A stretch of DNA of 44,648 bases. Source: a virus. The position numbers were made by a program, and so were the translations under genes. The notes under the pieces were generated by a model, which was not told the origin of the DNA, ran no database searches, and worked only from the letters and a program-made list of their open reading frames with translations. The stretch spans positions 1 through 44,648 of the IMG/VR virus record IMGVR_UViG_3300002334_000084, one strand, 5' to 3'. This document shows, one piece after another, positions 1 through 8,979 of this stretch (position 1 is the first letter of the stretch; each line of letters opens with the position of its first letter).

Positions 1-99
1 ATGCGTGAACATCGTCGAGATCAACGACGGCCGCGAGAGCAACTTCAAAGACTGGCGCGGCAAGCCGTTCCGCTCGGTGACGATGGAAGAAGAGACCAA
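1..99. repeat. Direct terminal repeat, left copy (circular overlap)
   Basis: These 99 bases are identical to the last 99 bases of the window. The repeat lies inside the portal gene, and the reading frame runs through it without a break when the ends are joined. That fits a circular or circularly permuted genome assembled with an overlap, not a biological long terminal repeat. Confidence 0.95.
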
Positions 100-1036
100 C
101 GACGACGAGGGCGTGCTGAAGATGGGCGGCTTCGATCTGTTCCCGACGCTCACGCCGCGAACGTCCAGGCGGGCCGAGGACACCTATGGATCCTCTCGAG
201 GCATGCGCGCTCTACCGGATGCCCGACAGCTTCAGCTGAACGAGCTTCGCGGTGGCGAGGCACTGCTGAAGACCTTGCGGCCGCCGCTCAACATCCCGAG
301 CGCGAAGTACCGGGCCACCGTCGCCGCCGGCGAGGTCAACGTCTACAAGGGCCAGCGCTCCGATGCGATCCGGCCGACGTTCACCACGAATTTCCCGTAC
401 GGCGAGAACGAAGACAAAATCACGAAGATCGAGAACCGGATCAAGAACACCATGGGCGCGACGGCGTTCACGCAGTTCCAGCTTCTCGACGAGAGCGGCA
501 ATCACCAGATGACCATCCCCGAGATCATGGAACGACGCGGCGAGCGGCTCACCCTGCTCGGCCCGACGCATCACTCGATCCACAACGAGCTATTGATTCC
601 CGCGGTTGAATTGCACTGGTACTACATGGGACGGAACGGGCAGATCGAACCGCCACCGCCGGACCTGCGAGGGATCGCGCTCGAGGTGAAGTTCACGGGG
701 CAGCTCGCACTCGCGGAGCGGAGCAGCGTGATCCGTGACATCGAGCTGCTCGGCGATCGCATCGCACTGATGAACCAGTCCTTCCCGGGTGCGGCCGACA
801 ACTTCAATTCAGACGTCGCGGTTCAGCACCTGGCGCGCGGCTACCTGGCACCGCCCGACGTGATCAACGATCCCGAGGTCGTCACGCAGATGCGACGTCA
901 ACGGGCTCAGGACTTCCAGAATCAGCAACGGCTCGAGCAGGAGAATCTCGAATCGGAGACGGCGAAGAACTTGGCGGGTACGCCGCTCGGTACTGGCGCA
1001 GCGATTGATCAGACGCGACTCGGAGCAGCAGCATGA
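1..1036 (+). CDS. Portal (head-tail connector) protein, C-terminal part, cut by window start
   Basis: This is the 3' part of the portal gene whose 5' part lies at the far end of the window. Joining the two through the 99-base overlap gives one frame of about 563 residues, close to T7 gp8 (536 residues). The family forms the twelve-subunit ring at one capsid vertex through which DNA is packaged and ejected. The N-terminal part has the RRGRYL motif seen in the head-to-tail connecting family. The C-terminal part is glutamine- and charge-rich, as expected for the connector tail. It overlaps the next gene by ATGA. In the linear window the frame is open from base 2, so no start codon belongs here. 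Confidence 0.9.
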   Translation, partial: CVNIVEINDGRESNFKDWRGKPFRSVTMEEETNDDEGVLKMGGFDLFPTLTPRTSRRAEDTYGSSRGMRALPDARQLQLNELRGGEALLKTLRPPLNIPSAKYRATVAAGEVNVYKGQRSDAIRPTFTTNFPYGENEDKITKIENRIKNTMGATAFTQFQLLDESGNHQMTIPEIMERRGERLTLLGPTHHSIHNELLIPAVELHWYYMGRNGQIEPPPPDLRGIALEVKFTGQLALAERSSVIRDIELLGDRIALMNQSFPGAADNFNSDVAVQHLARGYLAPPDVINDPEVVTQMRRQRAQDFQNQQRLEQENLESETAKNLAGTPLGTGAAIDQTRLGAAA

Positions 1037-1377
1037 AGCGGGCAACGGTGAAGACGGGGATGTCGAAGGGCGCAGAGCTTGGGGCGAAGGACTGCCTCAA
1101 CTCGCCGAGCGGGCGTGAGTTCCTCGCGCACATCCTCGAAGAAGGCGATTTCCATGAAGGGGCGACGACGGTGGAGGGCATCGTCGCGCAAGGGGTAGCG
1201 ATCGATTTGTTCGATGCCCTGGTGAAGGTGGATCGCGGCGACGCGTTGACACTCTTCGATGACTACTTTGCAGGAGGTGGCAGGGAACATGAGCGACGAA
1301 GAAACGAGCGAGACGGAAACCGAACAGACGGAGCAGACCGAGACCGAGACGACGGAGACGTCGACGGAAACGACTGA
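1033..1377 (+). CDS. Bbp19-like small protein between portal and scaffold
   Basis: This 114-residue protein starts by an ATGA overlap with the portal stop. Its middle (GREFLAHILEEGDFHEG, then a hydrophobic helix) resembles Bbp19, a small protein found between portal and scaffold genes in BPP-1-like podoviruses. Its role in the family is unknown. The last 30 or so residues, rich in R, D and G, are read from the same DNA as the start of the scaffold gene in another frame. They look like a by-product of the acidic repeats there, so the functional part is probably the first 80 residues. The family assignment rests on motif memory and position. Confidence 0.6.
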   Translation: MKRATVKTGMSKGAELGAKDCLNSPSGREFLAHILEEGDFHEGATTVEGIVAQGVAIDLFDALVKVDRGDALTLFDDYFAGGGREHERRRNERDGNRTDGADRDRDDGDVDGND

Positions 1378-2122
1378 GACCGAGAAGACCGAGACCGAGA
1401 AGACAGAGTCAGAATCAACCGAGAAAACCGAGAAGACAGAGAAGAGCGACGCCGAGCGCATCTCTGATCACTTGGACCTCTCGGGAAAGTCCACCGAGAA
1501 AACCGAGAAATCGGAAAAGTCGGAGGAGACCACTGCGGGCGAGGGCGACAACGACGAGGAAAGAGAATCGAAGCCACTCACGGGTGCGCCCGATTCTTAC
1601 ACCACGTTTGAAATGCCAGCTGAAGCCAAGTGGTGGACGGACAAGGACGCGGACGCCGTCGGGAGCCTTGCGAAGCAGCTCGATCTTTCGCAAGAGGGTG
1701 CGCAGCTACTCGCTGCTGCATTCAACGAACACGGTGCGGCGCGTTTGATTCCGGCCATCGAGGCGAAGCAGGCAGAAGAGTATGCCGCTCATTGCAAGGC
1801 AGAACTAACGAAGGCCAAGATGAATCCCATCCTGGTCGGGCCGAAAGGCGATCTATGGGATGCGACAAAGAACTACGTCAAAGAGGTGGTGATCAATTTT
1901 GGCGGGAACGGAACTATCGGTGAGGGCCGCTTTGAACGGCTGAAAGCAAAAGGCTTCTTTGATGACGAAGACATGCTCTGTCTCATGAAAGAAGTCGGCA
2001 CAGCGCTAATGCCTGACACTTTGGATCCCGCTGGGGATCCGGGCTCGGGCACGGAAGAGGACCAGGATCCTTCCAGGCAGATGGGTTGGAACGAGGACGC
2101 AGTCCCCGCAACCAGCACTTGA
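1289..2122 (+). CDS. Capsid scaffolding protein
   Basis: This protein of 277 residues sits between portal and major capsid protein, the usual place of the T7 gp9-type scaffold that shapes the prohead and then leaves. The first 90 residues are almost only E, T, S and K in short TE and TEK repeats. They are followed by a helical body with a KWWTDKDADAV stretch and a C-terminal acidic tail. The start at the ATG of MSDEE is chosen because AGGAGG lies 11 bases upstream. An earlier in-frame ATG (1259) has no such site. Assignment is by position, size and composition. Confidence 0.75.
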   Translation: MSDEETSETETEQTEQTETETTETSTETTETEKTETEKTESESTEKTEKTEKSDAERISDHLDLSGKSTEKTEKSEKSEETTAGEGDNDEERESKPLTGAPDSYTTFEMPAEAKWWTDKDADAVGSLAKQLDLSQEGAQLLAAAFNEHGAARLIPAIEAKQAEEYAAHCKAELTKAKMNPILVGPKGDLWDATKNYVKEVVINFGGNGTIGEGRFERLKAKGFFDDEDMLCLMKEVGTALMPDTLDPAGDPGSGTEEDQDPSRQMGWNEDAVPATST

Positions 2123-2168
2123 TTAATGGCTTTTCTAGTTGTGCCACAACGCGTGAAGGAGCTACGCA

Positions 2169-3143
2169 GTGGCAACTCTAGCTGACACGGTCGTGACGTT
2201 TGACGAATGGGTCAAGCGCATGGACAAGTCGAATGTGAAGACGATCATCGAAGTCGCAGCAGACTCGAACAGTATGCTGAAAACTGCGATGGTCGGCCCC
2301 GGCAACGAAGCCGACGGCAACACCACCACCGTGCGAACCGCGTACCCGCCGGGTACCTGGACGAGCGCGTACGAAGGCGTTGACAGTGACGCTTCCCACA
2401 CGAAGGAAGTCTGGGACGCAGCGGGGTATCTCGAGGGGTACTCGGTCATCTCGAAGCGCTACGTGCATCGCTCGCCCGATCGTCGGGCCGCACGTTTTCA
2501 AGAGGAGCGGGCGTTCATTATCGGTCACAGTCAGACGATCGAGAACACCTTCTTCCATGGCGATCGCAACCTGAACCCGAAGCAGTTCCTCGGGCTCGAT
2601 CAGCGATATGCACAGCTGGGCGCCGAGACTGGCGGCCAGATTGTTGACGCCGGAGGGACCGGTTCGATCAACACCGACATTTGGTTCGTGAACTGGGGCA
2701 AGGGCGGTATCTCGCTCTTCTTCGGCAAGAACAACATGGGCGGGCTTCAGATCGAAGACAAGGGACTTCTGTCCTGGGATCTGAATGGCGATGGAAAACA
2801 CCAGGAGTGCTACGTCTCACACTACGAGTGGAACGTGGGTCTGATGGTGGAGGACTATCGCGCGGTTGCTCGAGTCGCGAACATTGACTCGGCCACCCTT
2901 CCGGCAAGCCTGGTCGATTTCATGATCGAGGCTTACTTCGCGATCCCGGACCAGATGGACGGCATGCGCAAAGCGATCTACTGCAACACGACTGTGTTGA
3001 TCGCATTGACGAAAGAGGCGCGGAACTTCAGCCAGACCAATTTGACAATCGACAATTGGGAAGGCCGGAAGATGACGCACTTCATGGGGATCCCGATCTT
3101 CCGATCGGACAAGATCACCAACGTCGGCGCGCGGATCGTCTAG
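2169..3143 (+). CDS. Major capsid protein, Gp7 (epsilon15-like) family
   Basis: This 324-residue protein builds the icosahedral shell. The stretch from about residue 125 to 240 (NTFFHGDRNLNPKQFLGLDQRY, then a VDAGGTGSINTDIW segment, then GLQIEDKG, then YEWNVGLMVEDYRAVARVANID split over the next 40 residues) matches what I know of the epsilon15 Gp7 major capsid family, which has the HK97 fold. The start codon is GTG with a strong GAAGGAG site seven bases before it, and no ATG is available nearby. It follows the scaffold gene and precedes the cement gene, the standard order. Confidence 0.92.
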   Translation: MATLADTVVTFDEWVKRMDKSNVKTIIEVAADSNSMLKTAMVGPGNEADGNTTTVRTAYPPGTWTSAYEGVDSDASHTKEVWDAAGYLEGYSVISKRYVHRSPDRRAARFQEERAFIIGHSQTIENTFFHGDRNLNPKQFLGLDQRYAQLGAETGGQIVDAGGTGSINTDIWFVNWGKGGISLFFGKNNMGGLQIEDKGLLSWDLNGDGKHQECYVSHYEWNVGLMVEDYRAVARVANIDSATLPASLVDFMIEAYFAIPDQMDGMRKAIYCNTTVLIALTKEARNFSQTNLTIDNWEGRKMTHFMGIPIFRSDKITNVGARIV

Positions 3144-3181
3144 TCGGTGGGTTGAACCTCTAAAGGCAACACGGAGCCAGC

Positions 3182-3607
3182 ATGTCTACGGACATTGAAA
3201 ACACGTACTCGGATGAGCAGGACGTCGCGTCGACGTCGTTCACGAGCACAAACTTGATCGACCACGGGGGTGTCACAGGGCGCGGCATCTCTCGAGGCCT
3301 GTACCTCATTATCCTGAACCGGGTGCTTTGGACGACGGCGACAGTGTCGACGACTTTCAAGCTGGAACAGGATACGGCCGTCGGCTTTCCGTCGGCGACC
3401 GACATCGGGACCTACGTGGCATCGACTGCGCGAATTCCCGCTGGTGAGCTGGTGGCGAACGTGCCACTGCCCACCGTGAGCGAGCAGTTCACCCGCGTGA
3501 CTGCGGCGTGGACGACTTCAGAAGCAAAGACGGGCGCGATCTCCGCGTTCCTGACGACCGATCCACAGTTCACGTTCGAAGGACGTGCCGCCGTGGTGAC
3601 TCTGTAA
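3182..3607 (+). CDS. Capsid cement/decoration protein, Bbp16-like
   Basis: This 141-residue protein directly follows the major capsid gene. The N-terminal region (IENTYSDEQDVASTSFTSTN, then NLIDHGG), followed by alternating beta-strand-like segments, resembles Bbp16, the capsid cement protein of BPP-1-like phages. Such proteins bind the outside of the mature shell and stabilise it. It contains no cysteine and is rich in T, V and A, as expected for a small jelly-roll-like fold. The ATG follows a CGGAG site. Confidence 0.8.
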   Translation: MSTDIENTYSDEQDVASTSFTSTNLIDHGGVTGRGISRGLYLIILNRVLWTTATVSTTFKLEQDTAVGFPSATDIGTYVASTARIPAGELVANVPLPTVSEQFTRVTAAWTTSEAKTGAISAFLTTDPQFTFEGRAAVVTL

Positions 3608-3618
3608 GAAATGATGTT

Positions 3619-3713
3619 CGGGCTTGAAAGCGCGTGGCACAGAAGGGGGAATGCATACGAAATGCATTCGATATGCAAATCGTGTTCGCCCCGCTCCACG
3701 CGCTTTCTGCCCG
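3619..3713. terminator. Nested hairpin after the capsid genes
   Basis: Outer arms at 3626-3637 (GAAAGCGCGTGG) and 3696-3707 pair perfectly over 12 bases. They extend outward through CGGGC at 3619-3623 with GCCCG at 3709-3713. Inside, GAATGCAT (3649-3656) pairs with ATGCATTC (3662-3669). No T-run follows, so this is not a classical intrinsic terminator. It could pause or end transcription, or protect the 3' end of the abundant capsid mRNA from nucleases. Confidence 0.6.
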
Positions 3714-3741
3714 GCTTCATCACTTGAAAGGATAAGGTGGC

Positions 3742-4380
3742 ATGGCAGTCGAAGTACTCGTGAGAATGGCAGGCTCGATGCGACTCGGCCCTGGAGCCGA
3801 CTATCACTTCTACGACAAAGACACGAAGGTGATCTGGGAGTGGGCGGTACCCCAGCATTGGCAGAAGGGACCGAAGAGTAAAGAACTGATCGAAGAACTC
3901 GAGGCCTGGCCGGAGGACATCCCGTTGCTTCCGCCGCAGTGGCCGATTCTTCGTGTGATGGGCGAAGAGGAGACGCGGCTGCAGCTCGAAGGCAAGCCGC
4001 CGCCGGAACTCAAGCCCGAAGACGAGCCGGGGCGATCGCGCCTGCGGACGTTGGGGCATGACGAATCAGGGCGCGGCTATTCGGTGGGCGACAAGGCCAT
4101 CGTCGCACAGGCACTCGCGTCGCTCAGTGATGCCGAGAACGCCCACTGGACCAAACAGGGCATTCCCGAAGTCAGAGCTGTGCAAGGCGCAATCGAGAGG
4201 ATCGAGCAGGCGATCACCGGCGAACGAAAATGGCCGAGCTGGGCGACCAGGACGATCATTGACTCGGTCGGCGGGCGATCGCGCGGGGACTTCACGGCGC
4301 CGGCCGCAGACGAGCGGGAGCCTGGTGATGAGACGGATAGCCCGGATAACGAAGACGACTACGACGACGACAACGACTAG
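3742..4380 (+). CDS. Virion-region protein of unknown function
   Basis: I do not recognise this 212-residue protein. It lies between the capsid cement gene and tail tubular protein A, where head-completion or minor structural proteins usually sit. The N-terminal half has a compact mixed region (SMRLGPGADYHFYDKDTK), then a proline- and tryptophan-rich stretch. The C-terminus is a very acidic D/E/N run. No signal peptide or membrane segment is visible. The ATG follows an AAGGATAAGGTGG purine-rich site. It is set off on both sides by hairpins, which suggests separate expression control. Confidence 0.7.
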   Translation: MAVEVLVRMAGSMRLGPGADYHFYDKDTKVIWEWAVPQHWQKGPKSKELIEELEAWPEDIPLLPPQWPILRVMGEEETRLQLEGKPPPELKPEDEPGRSRLRTLGHDESGRGYSVGDKAIVAQALASLSDAENAHWTKQGIPEVRAVQGAIERIEQAITGERKWPSWATRTIIDSVGGRSRGDFTAPAADEREPGDETDSPDNEDDYDDDND

Positions 4381-4420
4381 GCGATCGGTGCGCGGGGCCA
4401 CCTCTGCGCATCGGACAAAG

Positions 4421-4451
4421 GGGTGAGCGCCGCTGCCTGGGGCGCTCACCC
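4421..4451. terminator. 11-bp stem-loop before the tail genes
   Basis: GGGTGAGCGCC (4421-4431) pairs perfectly with GGCGCTCACCC (4441-4451) around a nine-base loop. There is no T-run, and the ribosome binding site CGGAGG of the next gene follows only a few bases later. It may be a partial terminator or an RNA processing/stability element between head and tail genes. Confidence 0.5.
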
Positions 4452-4469
4452 TGAACCCGGAGGAACCAC

Positions 4470-5123
4470 ATGCTCGAGATGACAAAAGAAGACGTCGCAA
4501 ACCATGCGCTCGCTGCGTGTGGTGAGTTGACCGACGATGGCAAGATCGACGACTTCGACGAGCTGACTTCGAACGCGGCAACGGTTCGACGGTTCTGGAA
4601 TGTCACGATGCAAGCGTTCCTTGAAACTGCGTGGTGGAGCTTCGCGACGGCGTACGAAGTGCTCACTCAGCACTCGGGCACGTTGCCGCCGCATTGGGGC
4701 TACGAGTACAAGAGACCCGTCGACATGGTGATGCCGCGCAAGATCTTGGTCGGAACCCCCGAAGAGAATCCACCGTGGGAAGAAGCGATCGACAAGGGCG
4801 TGCCGGTGATTTACACGAATCGTCAAGCGGCGTGCCTCGAGTACACCGCGCAGGTGCTCGACTTCAATGTCTGGTCGGGCAACGCGCTCGAGGCCTTCAT
4901 CCTGAAGCTCGCGGTCGCCATGTCGCCGGCGCTCAGCGGGAGCACCGGGAAGATCACCATCATTCGAGCGCAGTACGTCGACGCCCTCGAGACGGCGCAG
5001 GTGGCATCGCACAACAGGCAGGTGCGACACAGCGCAGAGAACGAGAGCACCGAGTTCTCCGACTTCCGGACTGGCACGGGTGATTCAGTCCGTCACGGAT
5101 CCGTGTACGTGAGAAAGGCTTAG
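4470..5123 (+). CDS. Tail tubular protein A (T7 gp11-like)
   Basis: This 217-residue protein forms the upper tail ring that joins the portal to the nozzle in T7-type tails. The N-terminus (EDVANHALAACGE, then a short acidic linker, then VRRFWNVTMQAFLETAWW and SFA) follows the family pattern of an alanine-rich helix and a bulky aromatic helix. It directly precedes the large tail tubular B gene, as in T7 and relatives. The ATG has a GGAGG site eight bases upstream. A second in-frame ATG nine bases later is possible. Confidence 0.82.
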   Translation: MLEMTKEDVANHALAACGELTDDGKIDDFDELTSNAATVRRFWNVTMQAFLETAWWSFATAYEVLTQHSGTLPPHWGYEYKRPVDMVMPRKILVGTPEENPPWEEAIDKGVPVIYTNRQAACLEYTAQVLDFNVWSGNALEAFILKLAVAMSPALSGSTGKITIIRAQYVDALETAQVASHNRQVRHSAENESTEFSDFRTGTGDSVRHGSVYVRKA

Positions 5124-5125
5124 CT

Positions 5126-8100
5126 TTGCCGAATCTTGAGAAGGTCCAGTTCTCGTTCAACGGTGGGGAGATCGGTCCCGCGTCGCTCGGCCGCCATGAT
5201 ATCGATCGTTGGCAAAGCTCGACGTCAAGGCAGCGCAACATGATCGCTCGAGGTGAGGGCGGCGTCGACAATCGACCAGGCTCTCACTTCTTAGGCGGCG
5301 AGCGCTTTGACTTCAAAGACCTTCGCGACTGGTCGTTCACGGCGACGTCGCAAACGAATCCCGTCCTGATCACTTCCGTCTTCGCGGCACTGTTCAGCGA
5401 TGGCGATGTGATCGTGATCTCGGAAGCGACGAGCGCCGCCAATAAAGGCGAGATCCAGGGTATCCGTGGATCGGTGGTTATTCAGGATGCGACGCACTTC
5501 TACCTACTCAATCACGACGGGACTGGCGACGAGCTTTCAATGTCCGGAGAGTTTCACGCTCTGACGCCGAGCGTCCGGAACCGATGCATCGAGTTCGAGT
5601 TCAGCGAAGACGACACGTATGCGCTCTTCTTCGGCGATCGATACATGATGGTCGCGCGCAACGGCGCCATGGTTCTCGAGAGCGCGGGGTTCGCGATCTC
5701 AGCTTCGACCTATGCCACGTTCGGACGTCGGACGGAGATCACCACCGCGACGCATGACTTCTGGGCGGGTGACGATGTCTTCATGCCGGCGGCGCTCTCG
5801 AGTTCATTCGTCCCTCGAGATCACGGCGAGAAGCGTTACAAGATCTACCCGTCGTTGACCGGAGCGGCGCAGACCATCACCGGCGTAAGCGTGGCGGATC
5901 CGGCCGTCGTCACAGTCGGCGCCGGCCACGGGTACACAGGCGGCGAGCGAATCTTCATCGACGCGCTCAGCGGTGCGAACCCGGGCAGCGTCGCAGAGCT
6001 GAGCCATCACGACTACGAGGTCGTGTTCATCGACGGGTTTGACTTCAGCCTCGTGAACCGATGGGGCGAGGCGGTGAGCACGCTCGGGCTCACGGCCTAC
6101 ACCGGCGCCGGCGAAGTCACCGACGTCGACCTCACGAAGTTCTTCCTCGAAGGCACCGGGGGCCAGGCGTCGGGCGCAGGGAACTGGACCAGCGGAACGG
6201 TCTATCGCTATTTCGCACTGCGCACGCCGTGGACGAAGGACGACATCGGGAACCTCGATTTCGGGCAAGACGAAAACGATATGACGCTCACCTGCCCGGG
6301 GTTCGAGACTCGGAAGCTGGCGCGCACCGCACACGACGTGTGGACGATCAGCGTCACCGACTTCAAACCGAGCATCGAACCGCCTGGCGTGATCACACCG
6401 ACGGCCGGCGGCACGACGCGACAGATGCAGATCACTTCCGTGAGTGTCGAGACCGGCGAGGAAAGTCTGCCTCGAGAGAAGTGGGTGGGTGCCGCGGCCG
6501 CGAACGTTCTCACGTGGACGTCTGTCGATGGTGCGTTTGAATACAACTTGTATCGATCATCTCTCGGCTCGTACTCGATCGGCTTCATCGGTCTGTCGAC
6601 GTCTGGATCGGTGTCGGTCGACACGTCGGCCACCGCGCCTACACCCGACCTCACGATCCGGCCGCCGGCGCTCGCGAATCCCTTCCACGTCCAGGGGACG
6701 CCGATCACCATCACCGCGATCTCGACGGCCAGCCCCTTCACGATCAACGCCGTGGCGCACGGCCTGGTCGTCGGGCAAGACGTCCTGTTCCAGGGAATCA
6801 TCGGGATGATCGAGATCAATAACCGGAAGTTCGAAGTCGAGACCGTCGTCGACGTCGACAACATCAATCTGAAGCTCGTGGATTTCGCAGGGCACAGCGC
6901 GTTCACCTCTGGCGAGATCACGCCGCTAACGATCACCGACAACCCGACGGCCGTCGCCTATCACCAGCAGCGCCTGGTGCTCGCGAACACTCCGCTCCAT
7001 CAGCGTGCGATCTACATGTCTCGAGCCGGATCCACCGATTCGATGCAGACGAATGTGCCGCTCGTCGACGCGGACGCGATCGCGCTCGAGCTGAAAGATT
7101 CGAAGCGCAATGAGATCCGCTGGCTCATCGCGATGCAGCAGCTGATCGTCATGACTCAGGGCGCCATCTTCGCGATCGCCGGCGACGAGCAAGGCGTCGT
7201 CACGCCAACGAATCACACGCCCGTCGCTCAGTACGGTGGCGGCGTCGGCAACGTCAAGCCCGTGAAGTACGGCGAGGCGATCATCTACGTCTCGAACCGC
7301 GGGAACCAGGTGTTCGAGCTGCTCGCCTCGAGCGACTTCAACACGGCGAAGAGCTACATCCCGTCAGACATCTCGATTCTGGCACAGCACTTGTTTGCGA
7401 ACGGTCTCAACATTGACGAGATGGCCGGCGCGACGTCGCCGTACCCGATCGTGCTCTTCGTCCGAGACGACGGAATCATGCTGGTCCTGTCGTTCCTGCG
7501 AGAGCACGGGATCTTCGCCTGGGGAACCTTCGACACGTTCCGGGGCGAGTATGAGAGTATCTGCTCGGTGCCAGAGGGCCGGTTCGATGGCCAGTACACG
7601 AGCGTGAAGCGAACGATCGACAGCGTCGAGCAGCGCGTCTTCGAGCGCTTCGATGATCGCGATGCGGTGGACGTCGAAGATGCCTTCTTCGTCGACAGCG
7701 GTTTGATCTTCGATCAGGCCTACACGGTGACGACGAACCTCGAGTTCTACAATCCCCTGCGCCTCTACTTCAGCGTTCCCGGTGGCGAGTTCAACGTCGG
7801 CGATCTGTTCGATATCACGCACAAGATTCGAGAGACCGAGGGCATCGTCTCGGGTTTGCTTGATGGTGTGCGACTCAAAGTCAAGACGAAGGTCACGGGC
7901 CAGTACATCGAGATGCAGACGCTCGACGACGTTCCGCTCGACTACGATGCGACCACCGCGCTCGAGGGAATCTTCACGACGACACTGACGATCCACCTCT
8001 GCGTTTCGTCGATCGAGGGCCTGGATCATCTCGAGGGCGAAGAGGTGGCCATCCTCGCCGACGGCGCAGAGCTGGATCGTCAAGTCGTGAAGCCCGGCGG

Positions 8101-8482
8101 GATCCTCACCTGGTCGCCGGATCTCCATAGCCGTGTCATCACCGGGCTACCGATTCAGGCCGACCTCGAGACGCTGCCGCCCGATGCGGTGGGCGGCCCG
8201 TTCCAGTCGTTGCTCACGGCCAGGCTGAAGACGCAGAAGGCGGTTCTCTTGCTCGACAAGACGGTCGGGCTCAAGGTCGGGCCCGACGCCGATTCACTCA
8301 CGCCCATCAAGTACCGCACGGATGAGCCCTACGGCGCACCGACGAAGAAGTACAGCGGAATCAAGTACGTCCCGATTGGCAAGGATTGGAAGCGGGGCCA
8401 GGTGTTCATCAGACAGGACTCGCCATTGCCGGCGACGATCCTCTCGCTCGCCTGCGAAATCGAAGATCCGGGAGACAACTGA
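5126..8482 (+). CDS. Tail tubular protein B / tail nozzle protein (T7 gp12-like)
   Basis: This protein of 1118 residues is predicted to form the tail nozzle below ring A. The N-terminus (FSFNGGEIGPASLGRHDIDR, then a region with RNMIARGEGGVDNRPGSHF) is the typical opening of this family: a GGE-P-L-GR-D element and then a glycine-rich RPG motif. The rest is beta-rich with many T, V and G. T7 gp12 has 794 residues, so this one is long. The start is TTG, two bases after the previous stop, with GAGAAAGG upstream. The conserved N-terminus begins at once, so no later start is likely. Confidence 0.85.
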   Translation: MPNLEKVQFSFNGGEIGPASLGRHDIDRWQSSTSRQRNMIARGEGGVDNRPGSHFLGGERFDFKDLRDWSFTATSQTNPVLITSVFAALFSDGDVIVISEATSAANKGEIQGIRGSVVIQDATHFYLLNHDGTGDELSMSGEFHALTPSVRNRCIEFEFSEDDTYALFFGDRYMMVARNGAMVLESAGFAISASTYATFGRRTEITTATHDFWAGDDVFMPAALSSSFVPRDHGEKRYKIYPSLTGAAQTITGVSVADPAVVTVGAGHGYTGGERIFIDALSGANPGSVAELSHHDYEVVFIDGFDFSLVNRWGEAVSTLGLTAYTGAGEVTDVDLTKFFLEGTGGQASGAGNWTSGTVYRYFALRTPWTKDDIGNLDFGQDENDMTLTCPGFETRKLARTAHDVWTISVTDFKPSIEPPGVITPTAGGTTRQMQITSVSVETGEESLPREKWVGAAAANVLTWTSVDGAFEYNLYRSSLGSYSIGFIGLSTSGSVSVDTSATAPTPDLTIRPPALANPFHVQGTPITITAISTASPFTINAVAHGLVVGQDVLFQGIIGMIEINNRKFEVETVVDVDNINLKLVDFAGHSAFTSGEITPLTITDNPTAVAYHQQRLVLANTPLHQRAIYMSRAGSTDSMQTNVPLVDADAIALELKDSKRNEIRWLIAMQQLIVMTQGAIFAIAGDEQGVVTPTNHTPVAQYGGGVGNVKPVKYGEAIIYVSNRGNQVFELLASSDFNTAKSYIPSDISILAQHLFANGLNIDEMAGATSPYPIVLFVRDDGIMLVLSFLREHGIFAWGTFDTFRGEYESICSVPEGRFDGQYTSVKRTIDSVEQRVFERFDDRDAVDVEDAFFVDSGLIFDQAYTVTTNLEFYNPLRLYFSVPGGEFNVGDLFDITHKIRETEGIVSGLLDGVRLKVKTKVTGQYIEMQTLDDVPLDYDATTALEGIFTTTLTIHLCVSSIEGLDHLEGEEVAILADGAELDRQVVKPGGILTWSPDLHSRVITGLPIQADLETLPPDAVGGPFQSLLTARLKTQKAVLLLDKTVGLKVGPDADSLTPIKYRTDEPYGAPTKKYSGIKYVPIGKDWKRGQVFIRQDSPLPATILSLACEIEDPGDN

Positions 8483-8964
8483 TGGCAGCACTCGCAGCGA
8501 TAGGGATCGGCTTCCAACTGGTGGGCGCGTTTCAGTCAGCCGACGCAGCGGGGAAGGCGGCGAAACACGCGCGGTTGATCGGCCGGCTCAACGAAGAAGG
8601 TTTCAGGCGCCTGGCGCATGACCGTGCCGAGCGTGGACGCACAGAAGAGCGTGATCACTATTGGAAGGCGGCGAAGTTCAAGGGGCGACAGTTTACCCGC
8701 ATCACGGGTGCCGGCTTGAATGCCGACTTCGGATCGGCTGCTCAGGTGCAGGCGGAAACCGCGATGCTGATCGTACGAGACGCGTCGATCATTGCCGAGA
8801 ACTCGAAGCGCGATCAGGAAGAGCTTCTGCATCGGGCCCGCATTGCACGGGCCGGCGGAGATACACAGGCCGCCGGGCTCAACGCTCAAGGGATCTCGGC
8901 GCTCTATGCTGGATTCGGCAGCGCGTTGCAAGGTGCCAGCCAAATTGTCGGCAGCTATTACTAA
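8482..8964 (+). CDS. Internal virion protein, T7 gp14-like
   Basis: This 160-residue protein begins at the ATG overlapping the previous stop. A hydrophobic glycine-rich N-terminal segment (AALAAIGIGFQLVGAFQ) is followed by long alanine-, arginine- and glutamine-rich helices. This matches the general build of T7 gp14-type ejection proteins, which leave the head first and form a pore in the outer membrane. Its place before two larger internal proteins is the T7 core order (gp14, gp15, gp16). Sequence similarity is too low to prove it by eye. Confidence 0.7.
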   Translation: MAALAAIGIGFQLVGAFQSADAAGKAAKHARLIGRLNEEGFRRLAHDRAERGRTEERDHYWKAAKFKGRQFTRITGAGLNADFGSAAQVQAETAMLIVRDASIIAENSKRDQEELLHRARIARAGGDTQAAGLNAQGISALYAGFGSALQGASQIVGSYY

Positions 8965-8979
8965 CCGGGGGGAGAGACT

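Noticed and set aside
1300-1560. TE/TEK micro-repeats as a regulatory DNA repeat
   Set aside because: They are fully explained by the acidic low-complexity N-terminus of the scaffold protein.
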